Source: Streptomyces lichenis | Lineage (GTDB): Bacteria > Actinomycetota > Actinomycetes > Streptomycetales > Streptomycetaceae | Assembly (NCBI RefSeq): GCF_023218175.1 | Contig: NZ_JALPTH010000003.1 | Coordinates: 62,001 to 126,000 of the forward strand | Length of the DNA: 64,000 nucleotides | Direction of reading: 5' to 3' | Shown: positions 1 through 10,061 of the stretch, one piece after another | Layout of the letters: every line of letters starts with the position of its first letter | Position numbering within the stretch: the first letter of the stretch is position 1 | Notes under the pieces: generated by a model | Seen by the model: only the letters and a program-made list of their open reading frames with translations | What the model was told of the DNA's origin: nothing | Databases searched by the model: none | Made by a program: the position numbers and the translations under genes

Positions 1-2
1 CT

Positions 3-173
3 CCCATCCGCGCCCAGTACGAGGAGCAGGGCAGCGCCTACTACGCCACCGCCCGGCTCTGGGACGACGGGGTGATCGACCCGCTGGAGACCCGGCAGGT
101 GCTGGGCCTGGCCCTGACCGCCTGCGCCAACGCCCCGCTCGGGGACGCCGGCTTCGGCGTCTTCCGGATGTGA
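3..173 (+). CDS. Acyl-CoA carboxylase carboxyltransferase (beta) subunit, C-terminal end only
   Basis: Partial gene: the window opens inside it, and only the last 56 codons and the TGA stop are present. The residues include [20 protein letters not shown] and a tail rich in small residues ([14 protein letters not shown]). This is the usual end of the biotin-dependent carboxyltransferase subunit of methylcrotonyl/propionyl-CoA carboxylases. It lies directly upstream of the matching biotin carboxylase/BCCP subunit and, with HMG-CoA lyase and acyl-CoA dehydrogenase following, most likely belongs to a methylcrotonyl-CoA carboxylase. The substrate is inferred from context; the fragment does not decide it. 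Confidence 0.8.
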   Translation, partial: PIRAQYEEQGSAYYATARLWDDGVIDPLETRQVLGLALTACANAPLGDAGFGVFRM

Positions 174-227
174 GGCGGCCATGACCAATCACAAGAAGCC
201 ATGACCAATTCAACTGCGAGGACGGGC

Positions 228-2276
228 ATGTTCGACACGGTCCTGGTCGCCAACCGCGGCGAGATCGCCGTCCGGGTGATCCGCACCCTGCGGGCGCTCG
301 GCATCCGCTCGGTGGCGGTGTTCAGCGACGCCGACGCGGACGCCCGGCACGTACGGGAGGCCGACACCGCGGTACGGATCGGGCCGCCGCCCGCCGGGGA
401 GAGCTATCTGCGGGCCGACCGGCTGCTGGCGGCCGCCGCCGCGACCGGTGCCCAGGCCGTCCACCCGGGGTACGGCTTCCTGGCCGAGAACGCCGCCTTC
501 GCGCGGGCCTGCGAGGAGGCCGGGCTGGTCTTCATCGGGCCGCCCGCCGACGCCATCGCGCTGATGGGCGACAAGATCCGCGCCAAGGAGACCGTGGAGG
601 CCGCCGGGGTCCCGGTGGTGCCCGGCTCCTCCGGCAGCGGGCTGAGCGACGCCGAACTGGCCGCCGCCGCCCGGGAGATCGGTATGCCCGTGCTGCTGAA
701 GCCCTCGGCGGGCGGCGGCGGCAAGGGCATGCGGCTGGTACGCGAGGAGGCCGCGCTCGCGGACGAGATCGCCGCCGCCCGGCGCGAGGCCCGGGCCTCC
801 TTCGGCGATGACACCCTGCTGGTGGAGCGGTGGATCGACCGCCCCCGGCACATCGAGATCCAGGTGCTGGCCGACGGCCACGGCAACGTCATCCACCTCG
901 GTGAGCGCGAGTGCTCGCTCCAGCGCCGCCACCAGAAGATCATCGAGGAGGCGCCCTCGGTCCTGCTGGACGAGGAGACCCGGGCGGCGATGGGCGAGGC
1001 GGCCGTGCAGGCGGCCCGCTCCTGTGGCTACCGGGGCGCGGGCACAGTGGAGTTCATCGTCCCGGGCACCGACCCTTCCGCGTACTACTTCATGGAGATG
1101 AACACCCGGCTCCAGGTGGAGCACCCGGTGACCGAGCTGGTCACCGGCGTGGACCTGGTCGAGTGGCAGCTGCGGGTGGCCGCCGGGGAGAAGCTCGGCC
1201 TGGGCCAGCAGGACGTCCGGCTCACCGGCCACTCCATCGAGGCCCGGCTCTGCGCCGAGGACCCGTCCCGCGGCTTCCTACCCTCCGGCGGCACGGTCCT
1301 GGCCCTCGCCGAGCCCTCCGGCGACGGCGTCCGCACCGACTCCGGGCTGAGCGAGGGCACCGAGGTCTCCAGCCTCTACGACCCGATGCTCGCCAAGGTC
1401 ATCGTGCACGCCGCCGACCGGCCCTCCGCGCTGCGCAGACTGCGGGCCGCGCTGGCGGACACGGTCACCCTCGGCGTACCGACCAACGCCGGTTTCCTGC
1501 GGCGGCTGCTGGCCCACCCGGACGTGGTCTCCGGCGACCTGGACACCGGTCTGGTGGAGCGGGAGGCCGACGGGCTGGTGCCGGACGGGGTGCCGGACGC
1601 GGTGTACGAGGCGGCCGCGGCGGTACGCGAGGAGGCACTGCGCCCCGAGCCGGACGCGGGCGGCTGGACGGACCCGTTCTCGGTCCCGAGCGGCTGGCGC
1701 CTCGGCGGCGAGGCCGCGCCGGTCACCCACTGGCTGCGGGTGCCCGGTCTCGACCCGGTGGCCCACCGCTCCCGCGCCCGCACCGCCCGGGTCACCCCGG
1801 ACGCGGTGACGGTCGAGGTCGACGGGGTCACCCACACCTTCCACCGGGCGGGCGGCTGGCTCGGCCGGGACGGCGACAGCTGGCATGTCACGGACCACGA
1901 CCCGGTGGCCGCCTCGCTGGGCGCGAGCGCGCACGCGGGCGCCGACTCGCTGACCGCGCCCATGCCGGGCACGGTCACCGTGGTGAAGGTCGCCGTGGGC
2001 GACGAGGTCACCGCCGGGCAGGGGCTGCTGGTGGTGGAGGCGATGAAGATGGAGCACGTCATCTCCGCCCCGCACGACGGCACGGTCGCCGAGCTGGACG
2101 TCACCCCGGGCACGGCGGTCGCCATGGACCAGGTGCTGGCGGTGGTGATGCCCCACACGGCGGCCGACGACGGCGCCGCCGGGACCGGCGAGGGAGCCGG
2201 GGGCGCCCAGGAGGCCGCCGGGGACCCCGTAGCCCCGAGGCCCGCCGTACCGACCGGCCAGGAGGCGACCCGATGA
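228..2276 (+). CDS. Biotin carboxylase/biotin carboxyl carrier subunit of an acyl-CoA carboxylase (probably methylcrotonyl-CoA carboxylase alpha)
   Basis: ATP-dependent carboxylation of a covalently held biotin, which then passes CO2 to the beta subunit. Order: biotin-carboxylase N domain ([18 protein letters not shown]), ATP-grasp with the glycine-rich [11 protein letters not shown] loop and [18 protein letters not shown]-terminal carboxylase domain, then a biotinyl domain ending the protein. The biotin site is AMKMEH with the lysine at about residue 607. ATG 228 is preferred because GAGGA lies 6 bases upstream and the protein then begins right at the conserved fold; an in-frame ATG at 201 would add nine unconserved residues. 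The gene overlaps the lyase gene by ATGA. The leucine-degradation role comes from its neighbours. Confidence 0.9.
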   Translation: MFDTVLVANRGEIAVRVIRTLRALGIRSVAVFSDADADARHVREADTAVRIGPPPAGESYLRADRLLAAAAATGAQAVHPGYGFLAENAAFARACEEAGLVFIGPPADAIALMGDKIRAKETVEAAGVPVVPGSSGSGLSDAELAAAAREIGMPVLLKPSAGGGGKGMRLVREEAALADEIAAARREARASFGDDTLLVERWIDRPRHIEIQVLADGHGNVIHLGERECSLQRRHQKIIEEAPSVLLDEETRAAMGEAAVQAARSCGYRGAGTVEFIVPGTDPSAYYFMEMNTRLQVEHPVTELVTGVDLVEWQLRVAAGEKLGLGQQDVRLTGHSIEARLCAEDPSRGFLPSGGTVLALAEPSGDGVRTDSGLSEGTEVSSLYDPMLAKVIVHAADRPSALRRLRAALADTVTLGVPTNAGFLRRLLAHPDVVSGDLDTGLVEREADGLVPDGVPDAVYEAAAAVREEALRPEPDAGGWTDPFSVPSGWRLGGEAAPVTHWLRVPGLDPVAHRSRARTARVTPDAVTVEVDGVTHTFHRAGGWLGRDGDSWHVTDHDPVAASLGASAHAGADSLTAPMPGTVTVVKVAVGDEVTAGQGLLVVEAMKMEHVISAPHDGTVAELDVTPGTAVAMDQVLAVVMPHTAADDGAAGTGEGAGGAQEAAGDPVAPRPAVPTGQEATR

Positions 2277-3241
2277 GCACTCCCCCGACGGCCGCCCTCC
2301 CCATGGTGGTCCGCGACCCCGCCCTCCCCGCCCGGGTGCGGATCCACGAGGTGGGCGCCCGGGACGGCCTCCAGAACGAGCAGGCCCAGGTCCCCACCGA
2401 GGTCAAGGCCGAGTTCGTCACCCGGCTGGCCGCCGCCGGGCTGACCACCATCGAGGCGACCAGCTTCGTCCACCCCAAGTGGGTGCCCCAACTGGCCGAC
2501 GCCGAGGAGCTGTTCCCCCGGGTGCGGGACGCGCTGCCCGGGATACGGCTGCCGGTGCTGGTGCCCAACGAGCGCGGCCTGGACCGGGCGCTGGCGCTGG
2601 GCGCCCGGGAGGTGGCGGTGTTCGCCAGCGCCACCGAGTCCTTCGCCAAGGCCAACCTCAACCGCACCGTGGACGAGGCGCTCGCCATGTTCGCCCCGGT
2701 GGTCACCCGGGCCGTGGAGCACGGCCTGACCGTGCGCGGCTATCTCTCGATGTGCTTCGGCGACCCCTGGGAGGGCGCCGTCCCGGTCGAGCAGGTGGTG
2801 GCCGTCTGCCGGCGGCTGGCCGAGATGGGCTGCGACGAGCTGAGCCTCGGCGACACCATCGGCACGGCCACCCCGGGCCATGTCTCCGCCCTGCTCACCG
2901 CGCTGGACGAGGCGGGGATAGGCAGCCGCCGGCTCGCCGTGCACTTCCATGACACCTACGGGCAGGCGCTCGCCAACACGCTGACCGCGCTGCGGCACGG
3001 GGTGACCACGGTGGATGCCTCGGCCGGCGGGCTCGGCGGCTGCCCGTACGCGAAGTCCGCCACCGGCAACCTCGCCACCGAAGACCTCGTGTGGATGCTG
3101 AACGGCCTCGGCATCGAGACCGGGGTCGACCTCGGCCTGCTCACCGCCACCAGCGCGTGGATGGCCGGACACCTGGGGCGGCCCAGCCCCTCCCGCACCG
3201 TCCGCGCCCTCACCGGCGCGGCCTCCCACAAGGAGTCCTGA
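2273..3241 (+). CDS. Hydroxymethylglutaryl-CoA lyase
   Basis: Splits HMG-CoA into acetoacetate and acetyl-CoA, the last step of leucine degradation. The 322-residue TIM-barrel protein shows the HMGL-like start ([15 protein letters not shown]), a metal-binding HFHDTYG segment and the lyase signature [15 protein letters not shown] with its catalytic cysteine. The start ATG overlaps the previous stop (ATGA) and follows GGAGG at 2261, indicating translational coupling. The AAGGAG for the next gene lies inside its last codons. Length and motifs are normal for the family. Confidence 0.93.
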   Translation: MSTPPTAALPMVVRDPALPARVRIHEVGARDGLQNEQAQVPTEVKAEFVTRLAAAGLTTIEATSFVHPKWVPQLADAEELFPRVRDALPGIRLPVLVPNERGLDRALALGAREVAVFASATESFAKANLNRTVDEALAMFAPVVTRAVEHGLTVRGYLSMCFGDPWEGAVPVEQVVAVCRRLAEMGCDELSLGDTIGTATPGHVSALLTALDEAGIGSRRLAVHFHDTYGQALANTLTALRHGVTTVDASAGGLGGCPYAKSATGNLATEDLVWMLNGLGIETGVDLGLLTATSAWMAGHLGRPSPSRTVRALTGAASHKES

Positions 3242-3246
3242 TCACC

Positions 3247-4410
3247 ATGTCCCTGGACCACCGGCTCTCCGCCGAGCACGAGGAACTGCGGCGCACCGTC
3301 GAGGAGTTCGCCCACGAGGTGGTGGCGCCCAAGATCGGCGACTTCTACGAGCGGCACGAGTTCCCGTACGAGATCGTCCGGGAGATGGGGCGGATGGGCC
3401 TGTTCGGGCTGCCCTTCCCGGAGGAGTACGGCGGCATGGGCGGTGACTACCTGGCGCTCGGCATCGCCCTGGAGGAGCTGGCCCGGGTGGACTCCTCGGT
3501 GGCCATCACCCTGGAGGCGGGGGTCTCGCTGGGTGCGATGCCGGTCTACCGGTTCGGCACCGAGGAGCAGAAGCGCGAGTGGCTGCCCCGGCTCTGCTCG
3601 GGCGAGCTGCTGGGCGCGTTCGGGCTGACCGAGCCGGAGTGCGGCTCGGACGCGGGCGGCACCCGCACCACCGCCGTACGGGACGGCGACGAGTGGGTGA
3701 TCAACGGCTCCAAGTGCTTCATCACCAACTCGGGCACCGACATCACCGGCCTGGTCACGGTCACCGCCGTCACCGGCCGCAAGGAGGACGGCCGCCCGCT
3801 GATCTCCTCGATCATCGTGCCCTCCGGCACCCCCGGCTTCACGGTGGCCGCCCCGTACTCCAAGGTCGGCTGGAACGCCTCGGACACCCGGGAGCTGTCC
3901 TTCGCCGACGTCCGGGTGCCCGTGGCCAACCTGCTGGGCGAGGAGGGCCGGGGCTACGCCCAGTTCCTGCGCATCCTGGACGAGGGCCGGATCGCCATCT
4001 CGGCGCTGGCCACCGGCCTCGCCCAGGGCTGTGTGGACGAGTCGGTGAAGTACGCCCGGGAGCGCCGGGCCTTCGGCCGCCCGATCGGTGACAACCAGGC
4101 CATCCAGTTCAAGATCGCCGACATGGAGATGCGGGCGCACATGGCCCGGGTGGGCTGGCGGGACGCGGCCTCCCGGCTGGTCAGCGGGGAGCCGTTCAAG
4201 AAGGAGGCGGCGGTGGCCAAGCTGTACTCCTCCACGGTCGCGGTGGACAACGCCCGGGAGGCCACCCAGATCCACGGCGGCTACGGCTTCATGAACGAGT
4301 ACCCGGTGGCCCGGATGTGGCGGGACTCCAAGATCTTGGAGATCGGCGAGGGCACCAGCGAGGTGCAGCGGATGCTGATCGCCCGCGAACTCGGCCTGAG
4401 CGCCGCCTGA
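3247..4410 (+). CDS. Acyl-CoA dehydrogenase (isovaleryl-CoA/short branched-chain type)
   Basis: FAD enzyme introducing the 2,3-double bond into an acyl-CoA; in this operon the expected substrate is isovaleryl-CoA or a related branched acyl-CoA. The 387-residue protein has the full three-domain layout: helical N domain, FAD/acyl segment AFGLTEPECGSDAGGTR, and C-terminal helical domain ending in IGEGTSEVQRMLIARELG. The start ATG lies 12 bases after an AAGGAG located in the end of the lyase gene. The operon ends here at a strong hairpin. I recall the S. coelicolor neighbour of desE as acdH; orthology was not tested. Confidence 0.9.
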   Translation: MSLDHRLSAEHEELRRTVEEFAHEVVAPKIGDFYERHEFPYEIVREMGRMGLFGLPFPEEYGGMGGDYLALGIALEELARVDSSVAITLEAGVSLGAMPVYRFGTEEQKREWLPRLCSGELLGAFGLTEPECGSDAGGTRTTAVRDGDEWVINGSKCFITNSGTDITGLVTVTAVTGRKEDGRPLISSIIVPSGTPGFTVAAPYSKVGWNASDTRELSFADVRVPVANLLGEEGRGYAQFLRILDEGRIAISALATGLAQGCVDESVKYARERRAFGRPIGDNQAIQFKIADMEMRAHMARVGWRDAASRLVSGEPFKKEAAVAKLYSSTVAVDNAREATQIHGGYGFMNEYPVARMWRDSKILEIGEGTSEVQRMLIARELGLSAA

Positions 4411-4425
4411 CCCGGCCCCTCCCGC

Positions 4426-4458
4426 GAGCCCGCCGCCCGATCCCGGGGCGGCGGGCTC
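4426..4458 (+). terminator. Terminator hairpin after the leucine-catabolism operon
   Basis: A perfect 12-bp inverted repeat, GAGCCCGCCGCC at 4426-4437 and its complement at 4447-4458, with a 9-base loop. It begins 16 bases after the acyl-CoA dehydrogenase stop and separates that operon from the iron-regulated desE promoter. No U-tract follows, as is common in Streptomyces. Confidence 0.7.
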
Positions 4459-4524
4459 ACGGCGTGTACGGAGCCGGGAGCCCGGGTGGCGGCGGTCCCG
4501 GCCGCCCCGGCATGGAAGGTGTCG

Positions 4525-4543
4525 TGAGGTTAGGCTAACCTGA
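4525..4543 (+). promoter_or_regulatory. Iron box (DmdR/IdeR operator) in front of desE
   Basis: TGAGGTTAGGCTAACCTGA is a 19-bp near-palindrome matching the actinobacterial iron box TTAGGTTAGGCTAACCTAA at 17 of 19 positions. It lies 52 bases before the desE start, where a repressor would block transcription. Binding of Fe2+-loaded DmdR/IdeR is inferred from the known family. Confidence 0.9.
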
Positions 4544-4594
4544 CCGCCGACCTGCCCGCCGGCCGGATTCCGGCCGTACGAAAGCGACTCCACC

Positions 4595-5635
4595 ATGACG
4601 ACCGGCAACGACCGCGCCTCTCACCTCACCCGTCGCGGACTGCTCGCCGCGGGCGGCGCCCTCGGGCTCGGCGCCGCTCTGGTCGCGTGCGGCGGCGGCA
4701 AGGAGGACAAGGGCGCGAACGGCAAGGCCTCCGGCCCGTGGAAGTTCACCGACGACCGCGAGAAGACCGTGGAGACGAAGACGGTCCCGAAGAACATCGT
4801 CGCCTTCGTCGGCACCGCCGCCGCGCTGCACGACTACGGCGTCGAGGTGAAGGGCGTCTTCGGCCCGACCACCGTCAAGGACCCCAAGACCAAGCAGGTC
4901 AAGCCCGATGTGCAGGCCGGCGACCTGGACGTCGACAAGCTGACCGTCATCGGCAACGCCTACAACGAGTTCGACATCGAGAAGTACCTGAAGCTGGAGC
5001 CCGAGCTGCTGGTCTCCGCGATGTGGCTGCCCGGCAAGCTCTGGTACGTCCCGGACACCTCCCACGACAAGATCTCCAAGCTGGCGCCGACGGTGGCCCT
5101 GGAGGCTTCCAAGACCACCATGGCCAAGGCCGTCCGGCGCCACGCCGAGCTGGCCGGGTCGCTGGGCGCGGACCTGAAGAGCAAGAAGGTCACCGACGCC
5201 AAGGCCCGGTTCGAGAAGGCCTCCGCCCGGCTGCGCGCCGCGGCCAAGTCCCGCCCCGAGATCAGGGTGCTGGTCGGTTCCGCCAGCGCCGAGCTGTTCT
5301 ATGTCTCGCTCGCCTCGACCTCCGCCGACACCGCCTACTACGAGGAGCTGGGCGTCAAGTTCGTCAAGCCCAAGGTGGACCAGGCGGGCTTCTTCGAGAG
5401 CCTCAGCTGGGAGAACGTCGACACCTACCAGGCCGACGTGATCATCATGGACAACCGCACCTCGGCCATCCAGCCCGCCGACCTGACGTCCAAGCCGACC
5501 TGGGCCCGGCTGCCCGCGGTCAAGGCCGGCCAGGTGTACCCGCGGGTCACCGAGCCGATCTTCTCCTACGACAAGTGCGCCACCATCCTGGACGACCTCG
5601 CGGCGGCGATCGAGAACGCGAAGAAGGTGGCCTGA
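4595..5635 (+). CDS. desE: Ferrioxamine-binding lipoprotein of a siderophore ABC transporter (DesE-like)
   Basis: Extracytoplasmic binding protein capturing ferric hydroxamate siderophores. It opens with a twin-arginine-like signal (TRRGLLAAGGALG...) and a lipobox LVAC, so Cys32 should be lipid-anchored. The rest is a class III (FhuD/BtuF-like) periplasmic-binding fold: an N lobe including VAFVGTAAALHDYGV, a long backbone helix (TTMAKAVRRHAELAGSLG), and a C lobe ending EPIFSYDKCATILDDLAAAI. It sits between an iron box and the DesF-like gene, as in the S. coelicolor desEFABCD arrangement. No permease or ATPase lies beside it, so transport components must be encoded elsewhere. 346 residues. Confidence 0.9.
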   Translation: MTTGNDRASHLTRRGLLAAGGALGLGAALVACGGGKEDKGANGKASGPWKFTDDREKTVETKTVPKNIVAFVGTAAALHDYGVEVKGVFGPTTVKDPKTKQVKPDVQAGDLDVDKLTVIGNAYNEFDIEKYLKLEPELLVSAMWLPGKLWYVPDTSHDKISKLAPTVALEASKTTMAKAVRRHAELAGSLGADLKSKKVTDAKARFEKASARLRAAAKSRPEIRVLVGSASAELFYVSLASTSADTAYYEELGVKFVKPKVDQAGFFESLSWENVDTYQADVIIMDNRTSAIQPADLTSKPTWARLPAVKAGQVYPRVTEPIFSYDKCATILDDLAAAIENAKKVA

Positions 5636-5640
5636 CCCCC

Positions 5641-6498
5641 ATGGCGACCACGGCGGCCACCGCCCCGTTCACCTTCTTCTCCCTGCGGGTGGCCCGGACC
5701 CGGCGGCTCGGTCCGTCGCTGGTCCGCGTCACCTTCACCGGGGCCGCCGAGGACGGCCTGGGCGCCTTCGCCTCGGGCGGGTGCGACCAGAGCGTGTCGC
5801 TGTTCCTGCCCGCCTCGGGGCGGGACGAGCCGGGGCTGCCGGAGTTCACCACCGGCGAGGACCCTCCGGTCCTCGCCGGCTGGCGGGCCCTGCCTGACGA
5901 CGAGCGCGCGGTGATGCGCTCGTACACCGTGCGCGAGCAGCGCAGGGGCCCGGACGAGCTGGACATCGACTTCGCCGTGCACGAGGACGGCGGCCCCGCC
6001 TGCCGCTGGGCCCTGGCCGCGGCCGAGGGCGACCGCGCGGTGGTGCTCGGCCCGGCGGTCGCGGACAACACCGCGGTGCGGTTCCGGCTCCCCGAGGACG
6101 CCGACGAGGTGCTGATCTGGGGCGACGAGACGGCACTGCCCGCCGCCTCGGCCATCCTGGGGGCGCTGCCCGCGGGGATACGGGCCCGGGTCTGGCTGGC
6201 GGTGCCGTGCGCGGCCGACCGGCTGGAGCCCGCCACCGCCGCGGACGCCGAGGTCGTCTGGCTGGTCCGCGAGGAGGGCGCCCCGTCCGCCGTCGAGGCG
6301 GTGCGGGCCGCCGAGTTGACGGGGGCGCGGCCGTACGCCTGGATCGCCGGCGAGTCCGGCTCCGTCAAGGCGCTCCGCCGCCATCTGGTGGGCGAGCGCG
6401 GCATCGACCGGCGCCGGGTCACCTTCGTCGGCTACTGGCGGCGGGGCCTGACCGAGGACGCCCTGCGCTCGGCCCCGGCGGAGCCGGACACCTACTAG
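5641..6498 (+). CDS. desF: Siderophore-interacting FAD reductase (ViuB/DesF-like)
   Basis: Predicted flavin-dependent ferric-siderophore reductase releasing iron from imported ferrioxamine in the cytoplasm. Family features: an FAD-binding barrel with RSYTVRE (RxYT motif), a central segment DEVLIWGDETALPAASAIL typical of the siderophore-interacting family, and the C-terminal half SIP.C with PYAWIAGESGSVKALRRHL and VTFVGYWRRG. The ATG follows the desE stop by five bases, so the two are one transcript. 285 residues, normal length. The DesF name rests on family plus position. Confidence 0.88.
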   Translation: MATTAATAPFTFFSLRVARTRRLGPSLVRVTFTGAAEDGLGAFASGGCDQSVSLFLPASGRDEPGLPEFTTGEDPPVLAGWRALPDDERAVMRSYTVREQRRGPDELDIDFAVHEDGGPACRWALAAAEGDRAVVLGPAVADNTAVRFRLPEDADEVLIWGDETALPAASAILGALPAGIRARVWLAVPCAADRLEPATAADAEVVWLVREEGAPSAVEAVRAAELTGARPYAWIAGESGSVKALRRHLVGERGIDRRRVTFVGYWRRGLTEDALRSAPAEPDTY

Positions 6499-6707
6499 AA
6501 CGCGCGGGACACGGGCGGGATCGGCCACCGGGCCTCCCGCCCGTCCGCGCACCCGGGCCCGTCCCCGTACGCGCATCCGCTTCCCATGTCCCGTACGCCA
6601 TCGCAACGCACCGCCCCGGCACAACCCTCCATCGCGCCTTTGCGAGCCCTACCAGGCCTTCACAACTCCCGCACCAGGCACCGTCATTGCTGAGTTGCTT
6701 ACGTAAA

Positions 6708-6726
6708 TTAGGTTAGGCTAACCTCA
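6708..6726 (+). promoter_or_regulatory. Iron box (DmdR/IdeR operator) in front of desABCD
   Basis: TTAGGTTAGGCTAACCTCA matches the iron-box consensus at 18 of 19 positions. It lies 51 bases before the desA start, almost exactly the spacing seen at desE. This second operator makes desABCD a separately iron-controlled unit even though desEF is just upstream. Confidence 0.93.
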
Positions 6727-6776
6727 CTTACGAAGCCGCCCTTCCCCATGCCCCCTGCCCCGGGAGGACCATTCCC

Positions 6777-8219
6777 ATGCGCTCGCACCTGCTCAATGAC
6801 GTGACGGCGGAGCAGTACCGGCGTTCCGTCACGGAAGGAGTCGAGCGAGTGGCGCACAGACTCGCCACCACCCGCAGGCCGTTCAGCGGCGCCACCCCCG
6901 ACGCGCTCGCGCCGCGGATCTCGGCGGTCGACCTCGACCGGCCGCTCGGCGACTCCTCCGCCGCGTTGGACGAGCTGAGCGGGCTCTACCTGGACGACGC
7001 GGTCTACTTCCACCACCCGCGCTACCTCGCCCATCTCAACTGCCCGGTGGTCATCCCCGCCGTGGTCGGCGAGGCGGTGCTGTCCGCCGTCAACTCCTCG
7101 CTGGACACCTGGGACCAGAGCACCGGCGGCACCCTCATCGAGCGCCGGCTGATCGAGTGGACCGCCGACCGGGCCGGGCTGGGACCGGCCGCCGACGGGG
7201 TGTTCACCTCCGGCGGCTCGCAGTCCAACCTCCAGGCGCTGCTGCTCGCCCGGGAGGAGGCCAAGTATGACGACCCGGCCCAACTCCGCGTCTTCACCTC
7301 CGAGTCCAGCCACTTCAGCGTGGAGAAGTCCGCCAAACTGCTGGGCCTGCCCGCCCGTTCGGTGGTGTCCCTGCCCACCGACCGCGAGCGGCGGATGCAG
7401 ACCGTCTGGCTCGCCGCCGAGCTGGAGCGCTGCGCCGCCGAGGGGCTGGTGCCGATGGCCGTGGTCGCCACCGCCGGCACCACCGACTTCGGCTCCATCG
7501 ACCCGCTGCCGGAGATCGCCGAACTCGCCGCCCGCCACGGCGCCTGGATGCATGTGGACGCCGCCTACGGCTGCGGGCTGCTCGCCTCCCCCACCCGGCG
7601 CCACCTGCTCGACGGCATCGAGCGGGCCGACTCGGTGACCGTGGACTACCACAAGTCCTTCTTCCAGCCCGTCAGTTCCTCCGCGCTGCTGGTCCGCGAC
7701 ACCGCCACCCTGCGGCACGCCACCCACCACGCCGAATACCTCAACCCCCGTCGGGCGGTGGCCGAGCGGATACCCAACCAGGTCGACAAGTCGCTCCAGA
7801 CCACCCGCCGCTTCGACGCCCTCAAGCTGTGGATGACCCTGCGGGTGATGGGCGCCGACGGGGTCGGGCAGCTCTTCGACGAGGTCTGCGAGCTGGCCTC
7901 GGCCGGCTTCGCACTGCTCGCCGCCGACCCGCGCTACGACGTGGTGGTCAGCCCCGCCCTCTCCACCCTGGTCTTCCGCTACATCCCGGCCGACGCCACC
8001 GGTCCCCACGCGATCGACCGGGCCAATCTGCACGCCCGCAAGGCGCTGTTCGCCTCCGGGGACGCGGTGGTAGCCGGCACCTCGGTGGACGGCCGCCAGT
8101 ACCTGAAGTTCACCCTCCTCAATCCCGAGACCACCGCCGAGGACATCGCCGCCGTTCTCGACCTGATCGCCGACCACGCCGAGCAGTACCTGGGAGAGAA
8201 CCTTGTCCATGCCTCCTGA
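6777..8219 (+). CDS. desA: DesA, pyridoxal-phosphate lysine decarboxylase of desferrioxamine biosynthesis
   Basis: Converts L-lysine to cadaverine, the first step of desferrioxamine synthesis. A 480-residue group II PLP decarboxylase: PLP-contacting [16 protein letters not shown], the aspartate segment [10 protein letters not shown], and the Schiff-base lysine in [10 protein letters not shown]. The ATG follows a GGGAGG-type ribosome site. First gene of a tightly coupled operon whose later genes overlap head-to-tail, under the iron box at 6708. Substrate is lysine rather than aromatic amino acids or glutamate because of the desBCD context. Confidence 0.95.
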   Translation: MRSHLLNDVTAEQYRRSVTEGVERVAHRLATTRRPFSGATPDALAPRISAVDLDRPLGDSSAALDELSGLYLDDAVYFHHPRYLAHLNCPVVIPAVVGEAVLSAVNSSLDTWDQSTGGTLIERRLIEWTADRAGLGPAADGVFTSGGSQSNLQALLLAREEAKYDDPAQLRVFTSESSHFSVEKSAKLLGLPARSVVSLPTDRERRMQTVWLAAELERCAAEGLVPMAVVATAGTTDFGSIDPLPEIAELAARHGAWMHVDAAYGCGLLASPTRRHLLDGIERADSVTVDYHKSFFQPVSSSALLVRDTATLRHATHHAEYLNPRRAVAERIPNQVDKSLQTTRRFDALKLWMTLRVMGADGVGQLFDEVCELASAGFALLAADPRYDVVVSPALSTLVFRYIPADATGPHAIDRANLHARKALFASGDAVVAGTSVDGRQYLKFTLLNPETTAEDIAAVLDLIADHAEQYLGENLVHAS

Positions 8220-9483
8220 GCCCCGCGAACCGCTGGACTTCATCGGAATCGGACTGGGCCCGTTCAACCTCGGGCTGGCCTGCCTCACCGAGCCCATCGA
8301 GGAGCTGGACGGCGTCTTCCTGGAGTCCAAGCCGGACTTCGAGTGGCACTCCGGGATGTTCCTGGACGGCGCCCACCTCCAGACCCCGTTCCTGTCGGAC
8401 CTGGTCACCCTGGCCGACCCGACCTCCCCGTACTCCTTCCTCCAGTACCTCAAGGAGAAGGGCCGGCTCTACTCGTTCTACATCCGCGAGAACTTCTATC
8501 CGCTGCGCACCGAGTACAACGACTACTGCCGCTGGGCGGCGGCCCGGCTCTCCTCCCTCCGCTTCAACACCACCGTTGTATCGGTGGAGTTCGAGGAGGC
8601 GGAGGAGGTGTACGCGGTGCGGACGGCCGACGGCCGGACGCTGCGGGCCCGCCGGCTGGTGCTGGGCACCGGCACCCCGCCGTACGTCCCGGAGGCCTGC
8701 GAAGGGCTGGACGGCGACCTGATCCACAACTCGCGCTATCTGCACAGCCGCGAGGAGCTGCTGAAGAAGGAGACCATCACCCTGGTCGGCAGCGGCCAGA
8801 GCGCCGCCGAGATCTACCAGGACCTGCTGTCCGAGATCGATGTGCACGGCTACCGGCTCAACTGGGTCACCCGCTCCCCCCGCTTCTTCCCCCTCGAATA
8901 CACCAAGCTGACGCTGGAGATGACCTCCCCGGAGTACGTGGACTACTTCCACGCTCTGCCCGAGGAGACCCGCTACCGGCTGGAGGCCCAGCAGAAGGGG
9001 CTGTTCAAGGGGATCGACGGCGAGCTGGTCGACGCCATCTTCGACCTGCTCTACCAGAAGAACGTGGCCGGCCCGGTCCCCACCCGGCTGCTCACCAACA
9101 CCGCGCTGACCGGCGCCTCCTACAAGGACGGCAGCTACACCCTTGCCCTGCGCCAGGAGGAGCAGGGCAAGGACTTCACCATCGAGACCGACGGGCTGAT
9201 CCTGGCCACCGGCTACCGGTACGCGGTGCCCCGCTTCCTGGCCCCGGTCCGCGACCGCATCCGCTGGGACGGCCAGGGGCGCTACGACGTGGCCCGCAAC
9301 TACTCCATCGACACCACCGGACGCGGGATCTTCCTCCAGAACGCCGGGGTGCACACCCACTCCGTCACCAGCCCCGACCTGGGCATGGGCGCCTACCGCA
9401 ACGCCTACATCATCCGGGAGCTGCTCGGCCGCGAGCACTACCCGGTGGAGAAGTCCATCGCCTTCCAGGAGTTCGGCATATGA
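8203..9483 (+). CDS. desB: DesB, cadaverine N-hydroxylase (flavin monooxygenase)
   Basis: FAD/NADPH/O2-dependent N-hydroxylation of cadaverine to N-hydroxycadaverine. Motifs: FAD dinucleotide fold [13 protein letters not shown] at the start, NADPH fold [16 protein letters not shown], and the C-terminal [12 protein letters not shown] motif of lysine/ornithine N-monooxygenases. The gene overlaps desA by 17 bases. The start is uncertain: TTG 8203 lies 4-5 bases after GGGAGAG, ATG 8209 about 10 bases after it. Both give essentially the same protein (about 424-426 residues). Confidence 0.95.
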   Translation: MSMPPEPREPLDFIGIGLGPFNLGLACLTEPIEELDGVFLESKPDFEWHSGMFLDGAHLQTPFLSDLVTLADPTSPYSFLQYLKEKGRLYSFYIRENFYPLRTEYNDYCRWAAARLSSLRFNTTVVSVEFEEAEEVYAVRTADGRTLRARRLVLGTGTPPYVPEACEGLDGDLIHNSRYLHSREELLKKETITLVGSGQSAAEIYQDLLSEIDVHGYRLNWVTRSPRFFPLEYTKLTLEMTSPEYVDYFHALPEETRYRLEAQQKGLFKGIDGELVDAIFDLLYQKNVAGPVPTRLLTNTALTGASYKDGSYTLALRQEEQGKDFTIETDGLILATGYRYAVPRFLAPVRDRIRWDGQGRYDVARNYSIDTTGRGIFLQNAGVHTHSVTSPDLGMGAYRNAYIIRELLGREHYPVEKSIAFQEFGI

Positions 9484-10061
9484 GCACCCCCGACATCCCC
9501 GAGAGCAGCCGCTCCCCCGCCCCGGCCCCCGAGGCGTTCGCCTTCCGCCCGGTCGACCCGGCCGCCGACGGCGAGCTGCTGCACCGCTGGGTCAGCCACC
9601 CCAAGGCGGCCTACTGGATGATGCGGGACCTGAGGCGGGAGGACGTGGAGCGCGAGTACGCCGCCATCGCCGCGCACCCGCACCATGACGCCTTCGTCGG
9701 GGAGCTGGCCGGGCGGCCCGCGTTCCTGATGGAGCGGTACGACCCGAGGTACGTGGAGCTGGTCGGGCTGTACGAGCCCGAGCCGGGCGACGTCGGGATG
9801 CACTTCCTGGTCCCGCCCGCCGAGACCCCGGTGCACGGCTACACCCGGGCGGTGATCACCGCCGTGATGCGGGAGCTGTTCGCCGACCCGGACACCGTAC
9901 GGGTGGTGGTGGAGCCGGACGTACGGAACGCGGCCGTCCACGCCCTCAACGCGGCGGTCGGCTTCGAGACCGTGCGGGAGATCGCCAAACCCGAGAAGGA
10001 CGCTCTGTTGAGCGTATGCACCAGAAAGCAGTTCGAGGACGCCGTGGGAGCCGCCCGATGA
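9480..10061 (+). CDS. desC: DesC, acyl-CoA-dependent N-acyltransferase of hydroxycadaverine
   Basis: Acetylates or succinylates N-hydroxycadaverine to give the hydroxamate monomers assembled by DesD. A 193-residue GNAT-fold protein of the IucB/RhbD type: [27 protein letters not shown] at the start, the WMMRD segment of siderophore acyltransferases, and a C-terminal [22 protein letters not shown] acetyl-CoA-binding region. Starts by ATGA overlap with desB and ends by ATGA overlap with desD, so expression is translationally coupled. Confidence 0.94.
   Translation: MSTPDIPESSRSPAPAPEAFAFRPVDPAADGELLHRWVSHPKAAYWMMRDLRREDVEREYAAIAAHPHHDAFVGELAGRPAFLMERYDPRYVELVGLYEPEPGDVGMHFLVPPAETPVHGYTRAVITAVMRELFADPDTVRVVVEPDVRNAAVHALNAAVGFETVREIAKPEKDALLSVCTRKQFEDAVGAAR

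Noticed and set aside
2956..4608. Long minus-strand open frame (550 codons) opposite the acyl-CoA dehydrogenase
   Set aside because: An antisense shadow produced by GC-rich third positions. Its translation is Gly/Ala/Val/His-rich without domains, and the plus strand holds a clear enzyme.
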